A stretch of DNA of 64,000 nucleotides from Salvator merianae. Its lineage: Eukaryota > Chordata > Lepidosauria > Squamata > Teiidae. The translations under genes were made by a program, and so were the position numbers. This document shows, one piece after another, positions 25,128 through 36,252 of the stretch (positions are counted from its first letter, which is position 1; every line of letters starts with the position of its first letter). The notes under the pieces were generated by a model. That model ran no database searches, had not been told where the DNA came from, and saw only the letters and a program-made list of their open reading frames with translations. The stretch lies in assembly GCA_003586115.2 (NCBI GenBank), contig QVOM02000029.1, positions 29,584,429 through 29,648,428 on the forward strand, read 5' to 3'.

Positions 25128-25975
25128 TAGGAGTGCCTATTACCAGCTTAGACCAACTATGCCCATACTTGTACAGAGTTAGCCTAGCCACTGTTGTCTT
25201 TGCACGGGTAGCCTCTTTAGATTATTGTAATCGGTGGCGGCCACTGGCTTTAAGGGCAGGTGTTCATAACGTGCAGAAAGTGCACGACTGCTGTTCGCGG
25301 GGCTTCCAGGTCTCTGTACTGTCACCCAGTACAGAGGCCCCGAGGCCCCGTGAACAGCGACCGTGCACTTTCTGCAGGTTATGAACACCCACCCTTAAAG
25401 CCAGCAGCTGCCACTGATTGTAATGTATTCCATGGGGGGCTACCCTTGTACATTGCCTGGAAGCTGCAACTAGTGCAAAATGTGGCAGCCAGCTGTGCTT
25501 AAGCACCTGCCTTGGTTGGTGGTTAACTACCAGGCCAGATTCAAGATTTTATCTTTGGTACACAAGGCCCCTAACTACCTGGGACCAGCTTACTTAGCGG
25601 ACCACCTCTATCAGTATAGACCTGTGAGGTTATTAAGATCTTCAAAGAAAGTCCTGCTGCAGGTACCATGAATTGCTGAATATCATCTTAAGATTACCTG
25701 CAGTCAGGCCTGCTCTGTGCCAGTATCCACCCTTTGGTATAGTCTCCCCTCCTATATTCGAAGGGCACTTCTGATTTTTAGGTGCCAACTGAAGACTTAT
25801 ATTTTTACTGAGGCCTTTCCACAGTACATGGTTGGCTTGTTTCCCCCATCCTTGATTTTAATCGTGTTTTTATATATCTATTATGATTTTAGCTATTTTT
25901 ATTCTGCACGTTATGCATAAACTGCTTCAAAATTATATTTTAATGGGAAGCGATATATAAATATATTAAATAAAT
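25128..25975 (+). mobile_element. L2-type LINE 3' end, interrupted by a hAT MITE
   Basis: Before the insertion the plus frame reads ..VFARVASLDYCN, the conserved HALVTSRLDYCN-like motif of L2 reverse transcriptases. After it (25,417 on) the frame continues with LYIAWKLQLVQNVAASC and FKILSLVHKAPNYLGPAYLA, which are well-known motifs of the thumb region. The 3' untranslated region ends in GGGAAGCGATATATAAATAT and AATAAATAA. Stop codons and the MITE inactivate it. About 660 bp of LINE sequence remain without the insertion. Confidence 0.9.
25232..25416. mobile_element. hAT-type palindromic MITE, 185 bp, with 8-bp TSD
   Basis: ATTGTAAT flanks the element exactly on both sides (25,224-25,231 and 25,417-25,424). 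The left end is CGGTGGCGGCCACTGGCTTT and the reverse complement of the right end is CAGTGGCAGCTGCTGGCTTT. CAGTGG-type ends with 8-bp duplications are typical of hAT elements. The complementarity continues through GTTCATAAC and TGCAGAAAGTGCACG almost to the centre, so the whole element is one inverted repeat. It lies inside the conserved DYCN codons of the L2 element. Removing it would leave the L2 reading frame continuous. Confidence 0.9.
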
Positions 25976-25999
25976 AATATTGGATTGAGGCTAACCCCA

Positions 26000-27830
26000 G
26001 AACTACTCCACTGACAAAAATCAGGGGAATAAGGGGAAAGGGAGGAAGGAGGATAGAGGGCAATGCACTTCCATTGAAAATAATGGAATATTTATGTATT
26101 ATGGAAGCATTTCTGTCTTTTAAATTTAAAATAAAGAAATAAAAAAGTCCTCCTAAAAATAAATATCAGTCCTAAATAATTTATTTTCGATGGAGTAAGA
26201 CTGCCTTCAGACGATGAGAGGAAAATGCAGGATCTTGTTTAGATACCATAATTGCCTCTTGCAGTCCCTGTCAGCCAGCATAGCAAAACTGTGGGGCAAG
26301 CCTTTATATCTGGGCTTACCTATCTGGGCGCTTCCTCCACATTGGCACAGTGGATATTTCTGGGTATTTTGATGGCATGAAATATCCGGAAGTGCACAAG
26401 CGTGGTCTCCCATGCTTGCGCGGTGGCCATTTTCTACTAATTGGATCCCAGGAGCAAGTGCCCAGACAGGCCAGCCATATTGCTATTTCAGAAAAACTGA
26501 ATAGAGAGTCCCTTTTTCCCAGTATTATGATGTACCAGGATTTCAACCCTATATCCTGGGGCTAGGTTGGGATTGGCATGGATACATGTGACAATCCCAA
26601 TACAGTATCCAGAAAAAAATCCACATTTTAGGCCCTGTCTGGATGGAATCTATGTTTTAGAAGTAGGTCACAAAAAATTTAGTTACTGAAAACTCAATCA
26701 CTTTTATCCCCTCAAAAACAGCATCTGTGAAAGGTTCTAACTTCACATATTTTTCATGTTTTCAAATTAATCAATAGCTATGCAAACTTTTCACCAATGT
26801 TGTAAGAAATTAAAAAAGCTTATTGAAAGCATGACATCTATATGAAATGTATCTCTGAGCACTCTGTGACACTTTCTGTCTTATTTTTCAGCAGACAATA
26901 GAAATAATATTCTAGGAAGTATGTAAAAATACAGATATTCAATACCCATACCTCAGCTGTACATGCCTACTGCAATTCAACATCCTACTTACCAAGTATT
27001 CTGGGTTTAAAACTGAGCAGACTGCAGTTTTGATAACATCTGCTACAACAAATAACAAAAAAAGAGTGTGAAGTCTGATGAATGTTTAAACAGAACATTT
27101 TTTATGGATCAGCTAAATCTTTTCTGCTTTTTAATTAAAAGTAAAGAAAATGGAACTTAATTATCCTGTAAAGATTAGCTTGTGGGCATCTTCCTGTAAA
27201 TTACTTCTAATTGAAAGCAAATTGTCAAGTGACATTCAAAGTACTGTCCTTTAAAACACAGCTGTTCTATTGCTGATTTCAGAGCATTACTGTTACAATA
27301 TGGCATATTTGAATATTTTAACAATTTTGCTGCATTTGTATAGATTTCCTTTTAGTATATCTTAATCACATTTCCTCTTCCAAAATATAAAAAGAAACAG
27401 TAACACTCATATTTTACATCACTTTTATTTTACGATTCATGCTTGGAAATTCTTACTGAAAGCTTGCTCGGTCTAAAATCCATTACAAGTAGTGACAAAT
27501 GGTTGCTCTAATAAACAGCTCATGATCAACCTTTAATAGTCGTTTTGTCCTTAAAAAAAATTGCTTCTACTGTATTTACAAGATAAATATATTAAGTATG
27601 TACCAATTATGTTTACAAACTAAAGCAGATGTTTCACCTGCCCCATATGCTTTACTGCATCTTCTATAAGAAAAAAAACATGTTTATTTTAATCTCAAAA
27701 ATGTATTCAATCTGCAGCCAAAATAGCAAACATTTTAGTATTGCATGTACTTTCGTAACACTTACATTTGTAAATGAAATAGAAGTACTGGATTTTTTTT
27801 GCCAAATAGACCTGCCCCTGCCTTAAGATC
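26000..27830. other. Non-coding DNA with one candidate MITE
   Basis: No gene is visible. The segment at 26,202-26,645 is described separately. The part at about 26,990-27,400 is single-copy in appearance, rich in TTAATTA, TTTAAAACACAGCTG and ATTTGAATATTTT, and may be a conserved non-coding element. Confidence 0.35.
26202..26645. mobile_element. Candidate diverged MITE
   Basis: The left boundary carries CCTTCAGACGATGAGAGGAA..AAAATGCAGGAT. The reverse complement of the right boundary carries CATCCAGACAGGGCC..AAAATGTGGAT, so CAGAC, AAAATG and GGAT occur in the same order in both. No clear target duplication is visible. The interior has no transposase; the frames at 26,207-26,565 on both strands mirror each other only loosely. 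Confidence 0.35.
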
Positions 27831-27835
27831 ACAAA

Positions 27836-28166
27836 ATAAGGCCCTTCTTGTAGTTCCACTACCCTCAGAAGTGCGAGGGGCTGTAGCATATGAGAGGGCC
27901 TTCTCTGTGGCAGCCCCCACGGCTTTGAAATAGCCTCCCAGTGGAGGTATGTGAGGCACCAACTTTGTATGGTTTTCGGCACCTGGTTAAAGGCTTCACC
28001 TGAGCCTTGGATTCCTAGTTCCTCTCAATGTAGTACAGCAGGGCGGGGAAGGAGGGAGGCAAGTCAAATGGGTTATATTTTAAATATGTTTTATTGTCCG
28101 TTGTGACCTACCTTGAGATCTCCAAGTGAAGAGTAGAATACAAATGTTATAAATAAAATAAATAAA
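27836..28166 (+). mobile_element. L2-type LINE 3' end
   Basis: This copy shares block order with 3,590-3,915: GAGGGGCTGTAGCATATGAG, GAGGGCCTTCTCTGTGGCAG, CCTCCCAGTGGAGGTATGTG, AGGCACCAACTTTGTATGGT, then TGACCTACCTTGAGAT and an AATAAAATAAATAA tail. It retains the last part of the coding region and the 3' untranslated region only. Confidence 0.8.
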
Positions 28167-28169
28167 AAA

Positions 28170-29760
28170 TATAATTTCTCCTAAAATCACCCTGCATCTT
28201 TTTTATTTTATTTTTTATTTATGTTTCCTAAACATTCCTTGGTGAATTACAGGTGTCTTGTACGCTAGTAAGTCTTCTTTGGCACAAAATACAGTAGACA
28301 GACATGTGGTTAGCTGGCTGATCTCTCTTTATGTGTGTGCATACTAATGAGCACAACAGAAGTTACTTCTGACCAAACACATTGAAGCTATCACATTTTT
28401 AATGCCTTTTTAGGCTACTCTTCACTCTTGCAGGAGTCCCAAAAAAGACTTATAAATAAATTTTTAAAAGTTGAAATACTGAAAGAATCAAGTTTAATAG
28501 CAAGATGATAAATTGCTTTGAAGTCATACTTTTTGAAGGATTTATCAAGGTGAATGGAAAATAAGCTGTTAGTTGAGGAATTCATTATACACTGAAGCTT
28601 AGTGTAAGTTCTCTTGGCTGGACAACACAGCATGCTGCAGCTGGAAAAGAAGTGTGTTAAGGTAAGCAGGACAATCCCATGAAGTATCTTGGTGGCCAAT
28701 TCCAGTTACTAGACACATACTGATTTACTGAAGATCTGTGTCCTTTAAACATTCCTGCCAATCTTGGCTCTAGTAGGCTTGTTTTACTAATCTTAATTGC
28801 TTCTGTGTTTCCAAAAATATGACTATTACTATTTTATTATTCCTAAAGTCTACATTTATAATGTAATTTATCTCTACCCTTATGCATTGATGAGGGTCTA
28901 AATATTTTTTGCCAGGACTCTACCTAATTGGCTCAGTCCATTATAATAACATGACAATGTTATCTTTGAATATATAATGTAAATTCCTCTCGCCAAAGAC
29001 TCATTGAATCCAGCACAGATCCACATACTTGTCCAAAGAGATGAAAATGGAGCTTCCAATTGGATATTTGCACCCATACTATCATCCAGTAGTTCCAATC
29101 TGCAGGCTGCCTTTACCCTTCAATTACCTCTCTATCAGATTTGTGATTGGCCTGAAAGAAGACTGCTGGATTAAAACGGCCAAAGACTCTTCTTCAGTTG
29201 TCTACAAACTACAGAAAAATTAAGTCAGTTACCTCTGCAAGCGGTCAGAACTATTTGGTGCAATCTACCATAATTCAGGAACACTTGCAAAACCATTTTC
29301 AGTAAACTTTCTCTGAGTAAAGGTTCACTGATCCATTTCAACTAACACCAGGGCTCCATTTGAGCCAGCAAAGACACTTGAGGCCTCTGCCTCAGCCCAT
29401 CGAAGAGGTCACAGATGGGGCATCCACCCTCCATATTATTTTTCACATCAATGCTTACAGCCACTTTGGGAGGATGTTGGCCACTATGACGGGCAGAACA
29501 TATTGACAAAATGGAGACTGTTTATCTCAGATGGCCTGGGGGGCATTTGGAAAGGTATCTGGAGACACGGCCTCAGTTTGTTTGTAGTTCAGCACACAGA
29601 TAGAATATGCTTGCCCTTGAGTTCAAGAGGACTCATTTTCTAAACCTATTAATTCCCAATTAAACTAATAGGATTTATGAGCACACAGTTCTGTGCTGCG
29701 TGCACACAAATGCAAAAATGTAGTAAATATGGATTATGCAGAGAGAAGTAACTGATATTA
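28170..29760. other. Non-coding DNA
   Basis: No supported gene or repeat. The 94-codon minus frame at 28,415-28,699 and the 66-codon frame at 28,898-29,098 have no known motif. Confidence 0.5.
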
Positions 29761-29765
29761 ATACA

Positions 29766-30156
29766 ACATAAGAACATAAGAACATAAGAGGAGCCTTGCT
29801 GGATCAGGCCACGGCCCATCTAGTCCAGCATTCTGTTTCACACAGTGGTCCACCAATTGCTTCTGGGCATTCTCAAGCACAATATAAAGGCAAAACCTTC
29901 ACCTGCTCTTGACTCCCTGCAAATAGTTTTACAGACATCCTACCTGTCTTTCCAACCTGGAGGCAGTACCTAGGCATCCATTCTAGTAGCCATTGATATA
30001 CCTGACCTCCATGAATCTGTCCAATCCTTTCTTAAAGCTATCTAGGCTGATTGCTGTCACCACCTCATCCGGTAATAAATTCCATAGACCGATGACCCTC
30101 TGGGTGAAAAAATACTTCCTCTTGTCAGTCCTAACTCTTCTACCCATCAGCTTTGA
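29766..30156 (-). mobile_element. CR1-type LINE 3' end, well preserved
   Basis: This is the best copy of the CR1 3' end in the window. The plus strand begins with three ACATAAGA units (the element's short 3' terminal repeat) and GAGCCTTGCTGGATCAGGCC. It continues through the 3' untranslated region into coding sequence. On the minus strand this encodes the conserved RKYFFTQR-like and LWNLLPDEVVTAISLDSFKK-like ending of the CR1 protein. It is 5'-truncated near 30,156, where it meets unrelated AT-rich DNA. Confidence 0.9.
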
Positions 30157-30159
30157 TAA

Positions 30160-32265
30160 ATTGTTTAAAATGCAGTTGCTAAACTCAGTTAAGCAGCTAA
30201 GTCAGAATGTTAACCTTAACCAAGAAGAGCCATTATTGTTTTTTAATTCTTTTGGAAATATGAGATTTCATTTGAAAGATTAAACTCTTTCCACTTTCCT
30301 TCAGGGAACTATTTTAGTCTATAAATATAAACTTTTTTTATTATCACAATGTTCAGGATTACACTGCATGAACTAAATCAGTCTAGGACATTGTGATAGA
30401 AAACTACCTCTTCTGGGATCAGAGTGAAGGTATTATAACCCTACCATAAACAGAAGTAGCTATTCTCTAGTCTATACGCTTGCAATGTATTAGATTCGTT
30501 TATACCACTAGCTAGAATTTAGTGACAGGTGATAATGCTCTGTTAAGAAAACCACAACAGGACAGACTTCTAGGTTTGGCCAATCAGACCTGCAAATTGC
30601 AGCACTAATGATGTAAATCTATTTCCCTTCTTTGCCTTTAAAATGACAAATGACAAATGACATGCCAGGCCTCTTCCTCAAAATTAGGAATGCCAACTTC
30701 TATCTCAGGCTCACTTAGCTATCAAACACTCTATTGTGCTGCAACATAGGATATACTGTATATGTAGAAAAGTTCTTGGTATACATTCAGATCAGCTTGA
30801 AATGGACACAGGTAAAAGTCTAACAGGAAAAGGGAAAGAAGAAACAATAGAAAATTAAAAAGTTTCAGAAAAAACTGAATCAAAACATCCTGCTTTCTGT
30901 CAAAAGGGTGTGTGCTTTTCATCTGGAATCATATTGCTGATCTTAGACATACTGAACTTTTCTAAGTAAATGAAAACATTTGTTCAGTGTGATCATGCTG
31001 CTTATCTTAAAGTCTAGTAATCCCAATCAATCTTAAGGTTTATGTCTGTAAAAACCACAAGAGCCTCAGCTGTAATTTGTATTTGAAAAAAATGTCTTTC
31101 TGTAGTAACTACAAGCATCCTACAATGTTTGGGAGAACAGGTACAAATTGCTCTTATTGACCAAAATATTTTGAACATTGCCTATGAAAATCACAGATCA
31201 CATTAGAGGAGTGTTATATTTGTTCTATGGCGTACACCATGCAGACTACATCAGAATTTTGACACATTTGTAGATATCTGCTAGGACTAGCCTTATACTA
31301 ACTGTGAATTAGCATCGGATAATAAGAATTGTTTTACCATCTTAAAAGTTCTGCATGAATTATGAAATCATTATTTTTTTTCACTAATGCTTGTATCTGA
31401 TTTGAGCTGATTGACTTTTCCTCCTCAAAACTTGTAAATATTAATGATATTTTATGTCTGTGCTTTCTAAAATGTGATCTTGTTTACTGTACTTTAAAGG
31501 ATTGTTTATACTTTTTGTAGTCTCTTAAAGTTAGTCAGGCTGGCAGACTTGTGGCACGTTGTAATTTATAATCTTACCTTGATCGACTTGTACATTTTGA
31601 ATCTCTATTCCAGTCTCTTAAACCAGAGTAATATTCCTAAAAACACTTGAGGATTTAGAGTTGTTTAATTCTAAGATTTTTGTGTTGCTTTTTAAATTTA
31701 ATTTAGTAATTAAAATTCCTGTAATTTCAATTTGGGATGCTATAGAAATCAACATTTTAAAAAACGAATTAATTGTTTTGTTTGTTTGGATAATTACCCC
31801 CAATCTTTCTTATATTCCTCTATATAGAGAGTTTATTTTCTCAAGGAAGTGGCATAACTGACCATATTCATGAACTCTTGTACAAGCAAAGCAGATACTT
31901 ATCAAGTATGTACCTGAATGCAGATGTCTGCCAGCACAGCATGATTGTCAATTTAGTGAAATAGAACCAATGAAATTATGAAGAATCTCAAAAGTGGCAT
32001 AGTCCATCCACTATGGATAAAGAAAAATCAGCTCATGATTCAGTGTGTATTTCACCAGTTCTCATAAACACCTTACCCTGTTCCTTTTTAAAGAGAGAAA
32101 AAACAACAGATTTGCATGTATATAACTTATTAATAAAACCAGTACTTCCTGATATACTCTCCAGATTTCCCATGTTTCCATATCTTAGCGACAGTGTTCC
32201 ATCAAAAAAAAAGATATTACAGTGAATGCCCTAATCTTATCAACCATCAACATTTTTAAAGGACA
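30160..32265. other. Non-coding AT-rich DNA
   Basis: No coding gene or named repeat. A pair of overlapping frames at 31,618-31,861 on opposite strands is composed mostly of Ile, Asn and Phe codons, as expected from AT-rich DNA. Confidence 0.5.
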
Positions 32266-32469
32266 ATATAACCAGGTGGCATTCTCCTAGTTATATCAAG
32301 CAGTGGGATGGTGTGTACGGGAGGAGATGTTTCTTCAAATAAGTGGGACAGAAATTGTATAGGTCTTTATAGACAAGCATTAGAGCCTTGAACTGGGCTC
32401 AAGCACTAATAGAAGTCAGTGCAGATATTTAAATATAGGAGAAATGTGACTGCAATTAGAGATGCCAGT

Positions 32470-33347
32470 TAGGGGTGTGCACGAAGGCACTTTCCCCTCT
32501 TCCCTTCGCAGTGCTGCAAAGCAAGGGAGCTTCGTTTTTTCGCGTTTTCGCAGTGACCGACCGATCGGAAACGGAGACAAATCAAGGCGAAGGGAAGACC
32601 TTTGCCACGAAGGTCTTCCCTTCGCCTTCATTTGTCTCCGTTTCTGATCGCTCTCTCATTCCCCCTAGCCTGTCAGTTGTGCATGCACACTGACAGACTA
32701 GGGGGAATAAGAGAGAGAGCGATCGGAAAGAGAGAAATCAAGGCGAAGGTCTTCCCTTTGCCTTGATTTCTCCATTTCCGATCACCCAGTGCTCTCTCAT
32801 CCCCCCCCCAGTCTGTCAGCGCGCACACTGACAGACTGGGGGGGGAATGAGAGAGTGCTGCGCGATCAGAAACGGAGAAATCAAGGCGAAGGGAAGACCT
32901 TCGCCTTGATTTCTCTCTTTCTGATCGCGCAGCGCTCTCTCATTCCCTCCCCCCCAGTCTGTCAGTGTGCATGCTGACAGACTAGGGGGGGAATGAGAGA
33001 CAGCGATCGGAAACGGAGAAAAATCAATGCCGAATCCGATCGCTAAAGTTAAGTGCTGCCTGTCACAGAGGCAGCACTACTTTAGCAATCGGATTCAGAA
33101 TTGATTTTCTGACGTTTCCGATCGGTCTCCCTCTTTTAGGCTGCGTGAAGCTTCTACGCTCTGATGCAGGAGCTTCTCGCAGCCAAAAAGAGGGAGCTCG
33201 TGGCAAATGGCGAAGGTCTCGAAGGTCGCCGGGACCTTCGCCATTCGCATTCGCAAGCCCCTTTTGTCTTCACATTTTGCGCGAAGATGGCGGAAACGCC
33301 ATCTTCGCGCGAAATTCGAAGTGCACGAAGCTTCGTGCACATCCCTA
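32470..33347. mobile_element. hAT-type non-autonomous element, 878 bp, hairpin-chain interior
   Basis: ATGCCAGT flanks the element exactly (32,462-32,469 and 33,348-33,355), an 8-bp duplication typical of hAT transposases. The left end TAGGGGTGTGCACGAAG and the reverse complement of the right end TAGGGATGTGCACGAAG differ at one base. The interior contains about ten consecutive inverted repeats. It is strikingly CpG-rich compared with its flanks, and has no transposase. The short frames on both strands in this interval (32,416-33,457) are translations of the palindromes. It interrupts an L2 copy, so it is younger than that copy. Confidence 0.92.
33279..33310. repeat. Perfect 14-bp-arm inverted repeat with GAAA loop
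   Basis: GCGCGAAGATGGCG (33,279-33,292), loop GAAA, then CGCCATCTTCGCGC (33,297-33,310). Each arm holds AAGATGGCG, which matches the core of the vertebrate YY1 binding consensus. The hairpin lies near the right end of the hAT element. Confidence 0.9.
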
Positions 33348-33823
33348 ATGCCAGTCACTACCCTAGCTGTTGTATTTTGCTGTAATTTCTGAATTGTCTT
33401 CAAGTGTAGTCCCACACAAAGTGCATTGCTATAATAAAACCTGGTCAGAGTGACCATAATGTTATCTGTTGATGAAGGGCTTCAGTTGTCTAATATGATG
33501 GAGTTGACCGTAGGTGCAGTCACTGCTGCCACCTCAGCTTCAAGGGAACAACAAGCCATAACCTGGGCCAAAGACTTAATGTTGCATCCCAACTGGGATA
33601 CAACTGGCAATAGAAGAGTTGAAAACCTCAAGTCCACCTCAATCCACTTCCCCTGAAACAAGGCAAGCATCAATTCTATCTTCAGTTGTTGTTGGTGGTG
33701 GTGGTAGTTCCTTTTCCTTCACCCCACAGAAATTAGGGACAAGGTCTTGTAATCTAGCTGTGGCATTCGACTAATCTGGTCTGCTATCTTTGGAGTCATT
33801 GACCAGTAATACCATTATCTCCT

Positions 33824-33890
33824 TAGCATGTGGACAGCAGGTTTGTATTCCAGGATAAATTCTGGAATAAGGCCCAGTTCAGAAAGGGCC
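33824..33890. mobile_element. Partial MITE, right half, CTTTCTGCA family
   Basis: TTAGCATGTGGACAGCAGG, TTCCAGGATAAATTCTGGAA, TAAGGCCCAGTTCAGAAAGG and GCC at the end reproduce the right half of the 20,561-20,740 element. The left half is missing. Confidence 0.7.
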
Positions 33891-33894
33891 TCAA

Positions 33895-34655
33895 TTATGA
33901 AGTTAAAACTTAAATAAAGCTACCACCTTAATTAAACACATATATTTTAAAAATACACTTGGTAGGGTGGGATCTAAGTTTTAATAACAAACCAATAAAG
34001 ATTTAGTTAGAAATAACAGGTTGCATTAACATGAAATACTGTATGCCACTAGCATATTCCACTACCACTCTCTTTATGCACTACCCTCTTTTCATGCAAA
34101 ATACCATTTTTAGTAGTAAAATGACTGATATGTATAGCAGTCCACAGTAATGAAAAAGAGCTTTCCTACTTATTTTCAGACCATGACACAAACAGCTTCA
34201 TTATCTGACCCAAAATTATTACTTCTATTTAATCACTTGCAATCCCAAACCAAACTACACATGTCTGCTTCTTTTTCACACCAAGGTCACAGAATAGTCA
34301 CCTACCAAAAGTGCTCCTTTCATAGCTAAAATGTGTTGTATATAGAAAACTATTTCAGAGTGACCAGAACTAACCTGTAACTTTGTTTAATATGCTACTT
34401 TTGTACAAAATGTTGCCACCATTTAACAGAAAAATGGCAACTTAATGACAGCTGATCAGCAAGGTACAGTGCCACAGGGTAGGAGGGAGTACCAAATGAA
34501 TGTCCCTTTTTCATTTCCCTGAACCAAGTGCTAATTTGCAGTAACTGTCTGCAGACTACTGCCAACTGTTCTATCAATATCTGAAGAAAAAACTTGTATT
34601 CTCACATAATAAAATTCAGTAATTGTCTCAATTTGGTGTGTCAACAAAAGAGATC
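33895..34655. other. Non-coding DNA
   Basis: No supported gene, RNA or repeat in this interval. Confidence 0.5.
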
Positions 34656-34660
34656 TCAGA

Positions 34661-34720
34661 TAGGGATGTGCAAAGTGTCATCTTGAACACTTTATGAAAC
34701 ATTCAAGATGTCATTGCCCC
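34661..34720. mobile_element. Isolated hAT-like terminus
   Basis: TAGGGATGTGCAAAGTGTCA matches the terminal motif of the 32,470 hAT element at TAGGGATGTGCA. It is followed by a small hairpin (CATCTTGAA..TTCAAGATG). No matching opposite end with the expected 8-bp repeat (ATCTCAGA) was found downstream, so the element is either truncated or its other end is unrecognisable. Confidence 0.5.
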
Positions 34721-34724
34721 TCTA

Positions 34725-36250
34725 CATGGGGAGGGGAGAGTTTGCTAAGTGTTCCAGCTACCAAAGTCAGCCTTAGAAACAAGATAATCACTCCCCTAAG
34801 CTTACCTGGCTCCAGCACTGCCCCACCCAGTCTTCTTGGAACCGGAGAATGGAGTCACTCCTCATCATGTAAGGCCGCACAATGATCTCATTGTAAGCAA
34901 ACACACAACTTCTGACCTATCAGGATTTCACCCAGCCCAGGGCAGCCCCCCCACAGGACAAATACCCTCAATGGCAGGCGGCCCAATCCCTCGTAGCCTC
35001 CAAGAAGGACAGAAGAAGCAGCACAGGAATAAGGTAAACTCACCTAGAAAACTCACTCAAGTGCAGAAAAATGACACCATTTCAAGGGTTTTTCAAAATC
35101 ATTTGGGACAGTGTTTTATATGCCCTTAGCCTTAAGGAAAACCAATAAAAACAGTAACATTGCAGTCTGAACTTCACTCACTTAGGAATAAGTATCATGG
35201 AGCATGATGGGACTTCTGAATAGACATGAATAAGATGGCATTTAAAGAAAAATTACATCAACAGGCCCAAAAGGGAAGAAAAGGGGAGTGATCTGTCAAA
35301 ACGGAAGAAGTAAACCATTTCTTTGCTAACACACAACTGATTATTTGGAATTTTCTTGGGATAGGTTGAAAATTGAGCTCTCATATGTGTGTGTATTCTT
35401 ACCTATCTCCTTGTTCTGTGTGCATGTACATGGAAATGTGTACGTGTTTGTGGGTGCATGCATATGCATTTAAGTGCTCATGTGTATACCTAGACATAGG
35501 GAGCAGAAATTGGTTTTTTCCTCTAGAGCCTGGATAAAGAAGCTGGAAGTTGCTTTCATTTAACACACGCTTTCCATTACATAATTACTCAAAAAAATCC
35601 TTCTACAAATAAGAACAAAAGATAATAGTTGCTACCTTCCACAATAATGGAACTGTTATACTAACTTGAACTAAAATCCAAATACAACTTGAATTTTAAA
35701 AAATTGTGCAAGAATAATGGGATTTACCACCCTTCCAATGCATAGGTTAATGAGTTGTTAGATACTTAATTGTACAGAAGTCTGTTAATATTCACAAGAG
35801 TTCTGTTCTGCCAAAATAACATGAATAACAAATGGCAAAAAACACAACATGGCATTTCTCAACAATTCCGTTTGAAAAAAAAATCCTGGGAAACTGTTAC
35901 AGAAACTCTGCTAAGCCAAGTCACTTGTGCCCACATCCCCATGTGCAGGGATCTTTTATTTCAGCCTTTGTTTTCACAGGAGATGCATAACTAATTAGTT
36001 GAATCCGAGGGAAAACTGGGAGGAAGGACTCTGAACCACTCTGATTTTTAATAATAATTAAAGAATGCTTCCATTAAATAAATAGTAGAACAATACAACT
36101 GATTACAAAAGCAAAATATTCGCCCCAAAAATAACACAAAGAACAGAATATCAAAGATAAGGTATTTGTTTGCAGAAATAACTTGTGTGAAACTGGCAAA
36201 GCAACCATTTCTAGCAAAAAAAGGTCACTTTAAAACGGCAAGCCAAAGCA
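34725..36250. other. Non-coding DNA
   Basis: The part at 34,700-35,130 is GC-richer with overlapping 63- and 97-codon plus frames that have no domain I recognise; it may be the interior of the hAT-like element whose end lies at 34,661. A TG- and CA-rich degenerate tract occupies about 35,380-35,490. The rest shows nothing. Confidence 0.4.
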
Positions 36251-36252
36251 TG

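Larger units (their letters stand above)
32270..33700 (-). mobile_element. L2-type LINE 3' part, split by a hAT element
   Basis: GAGCCTTGAACTGGGCTCAA near 32,383 and GTGCAGATATTT match the L2 3' blocks at 14.56 and 40.25 kb. After the hAT element the L2 sequence resumes with gctgttgtattttgctgtaa, ttgtcttcaagtgtagtccc, gtgcattgctataataaaac and the gatgaagg..tgacc region, all in the same order as 40,330-40,450. It then continues to about 33,700. No intact frame remains. Confidence 0.8.

Noticed and set aside
25133..25506. Two near-identical proteins from opposite strands
   Set aside because: They arise from the palindromic MITE, which reads almost the same on both strands. The outer parts belong to an L2 frame.
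32416..33457. Cluster of overlapping 60-120-codon frames on both strands as a gene locus
   Set aside because: They are translations of a CpG-rich hairpin-chain MITE and its flanks. Stop codons are rare because of composition, and the frames mirror each other across palindromes.
35380..35490. TG-rich tract as a microsatellite or regulatory site
   Set aside because: The tract is too irregular for a true microsatellite and shows no specific motif. Alternating purine-pyrimidine runs are common in such DNA.
35925..35950. Right end for the hAT terminus at 34,661
   Set aside because: CCCACATCCCC resembles the reversed end only loosely, and the flanking bases do not repeat the 8 bp found before 34,661.
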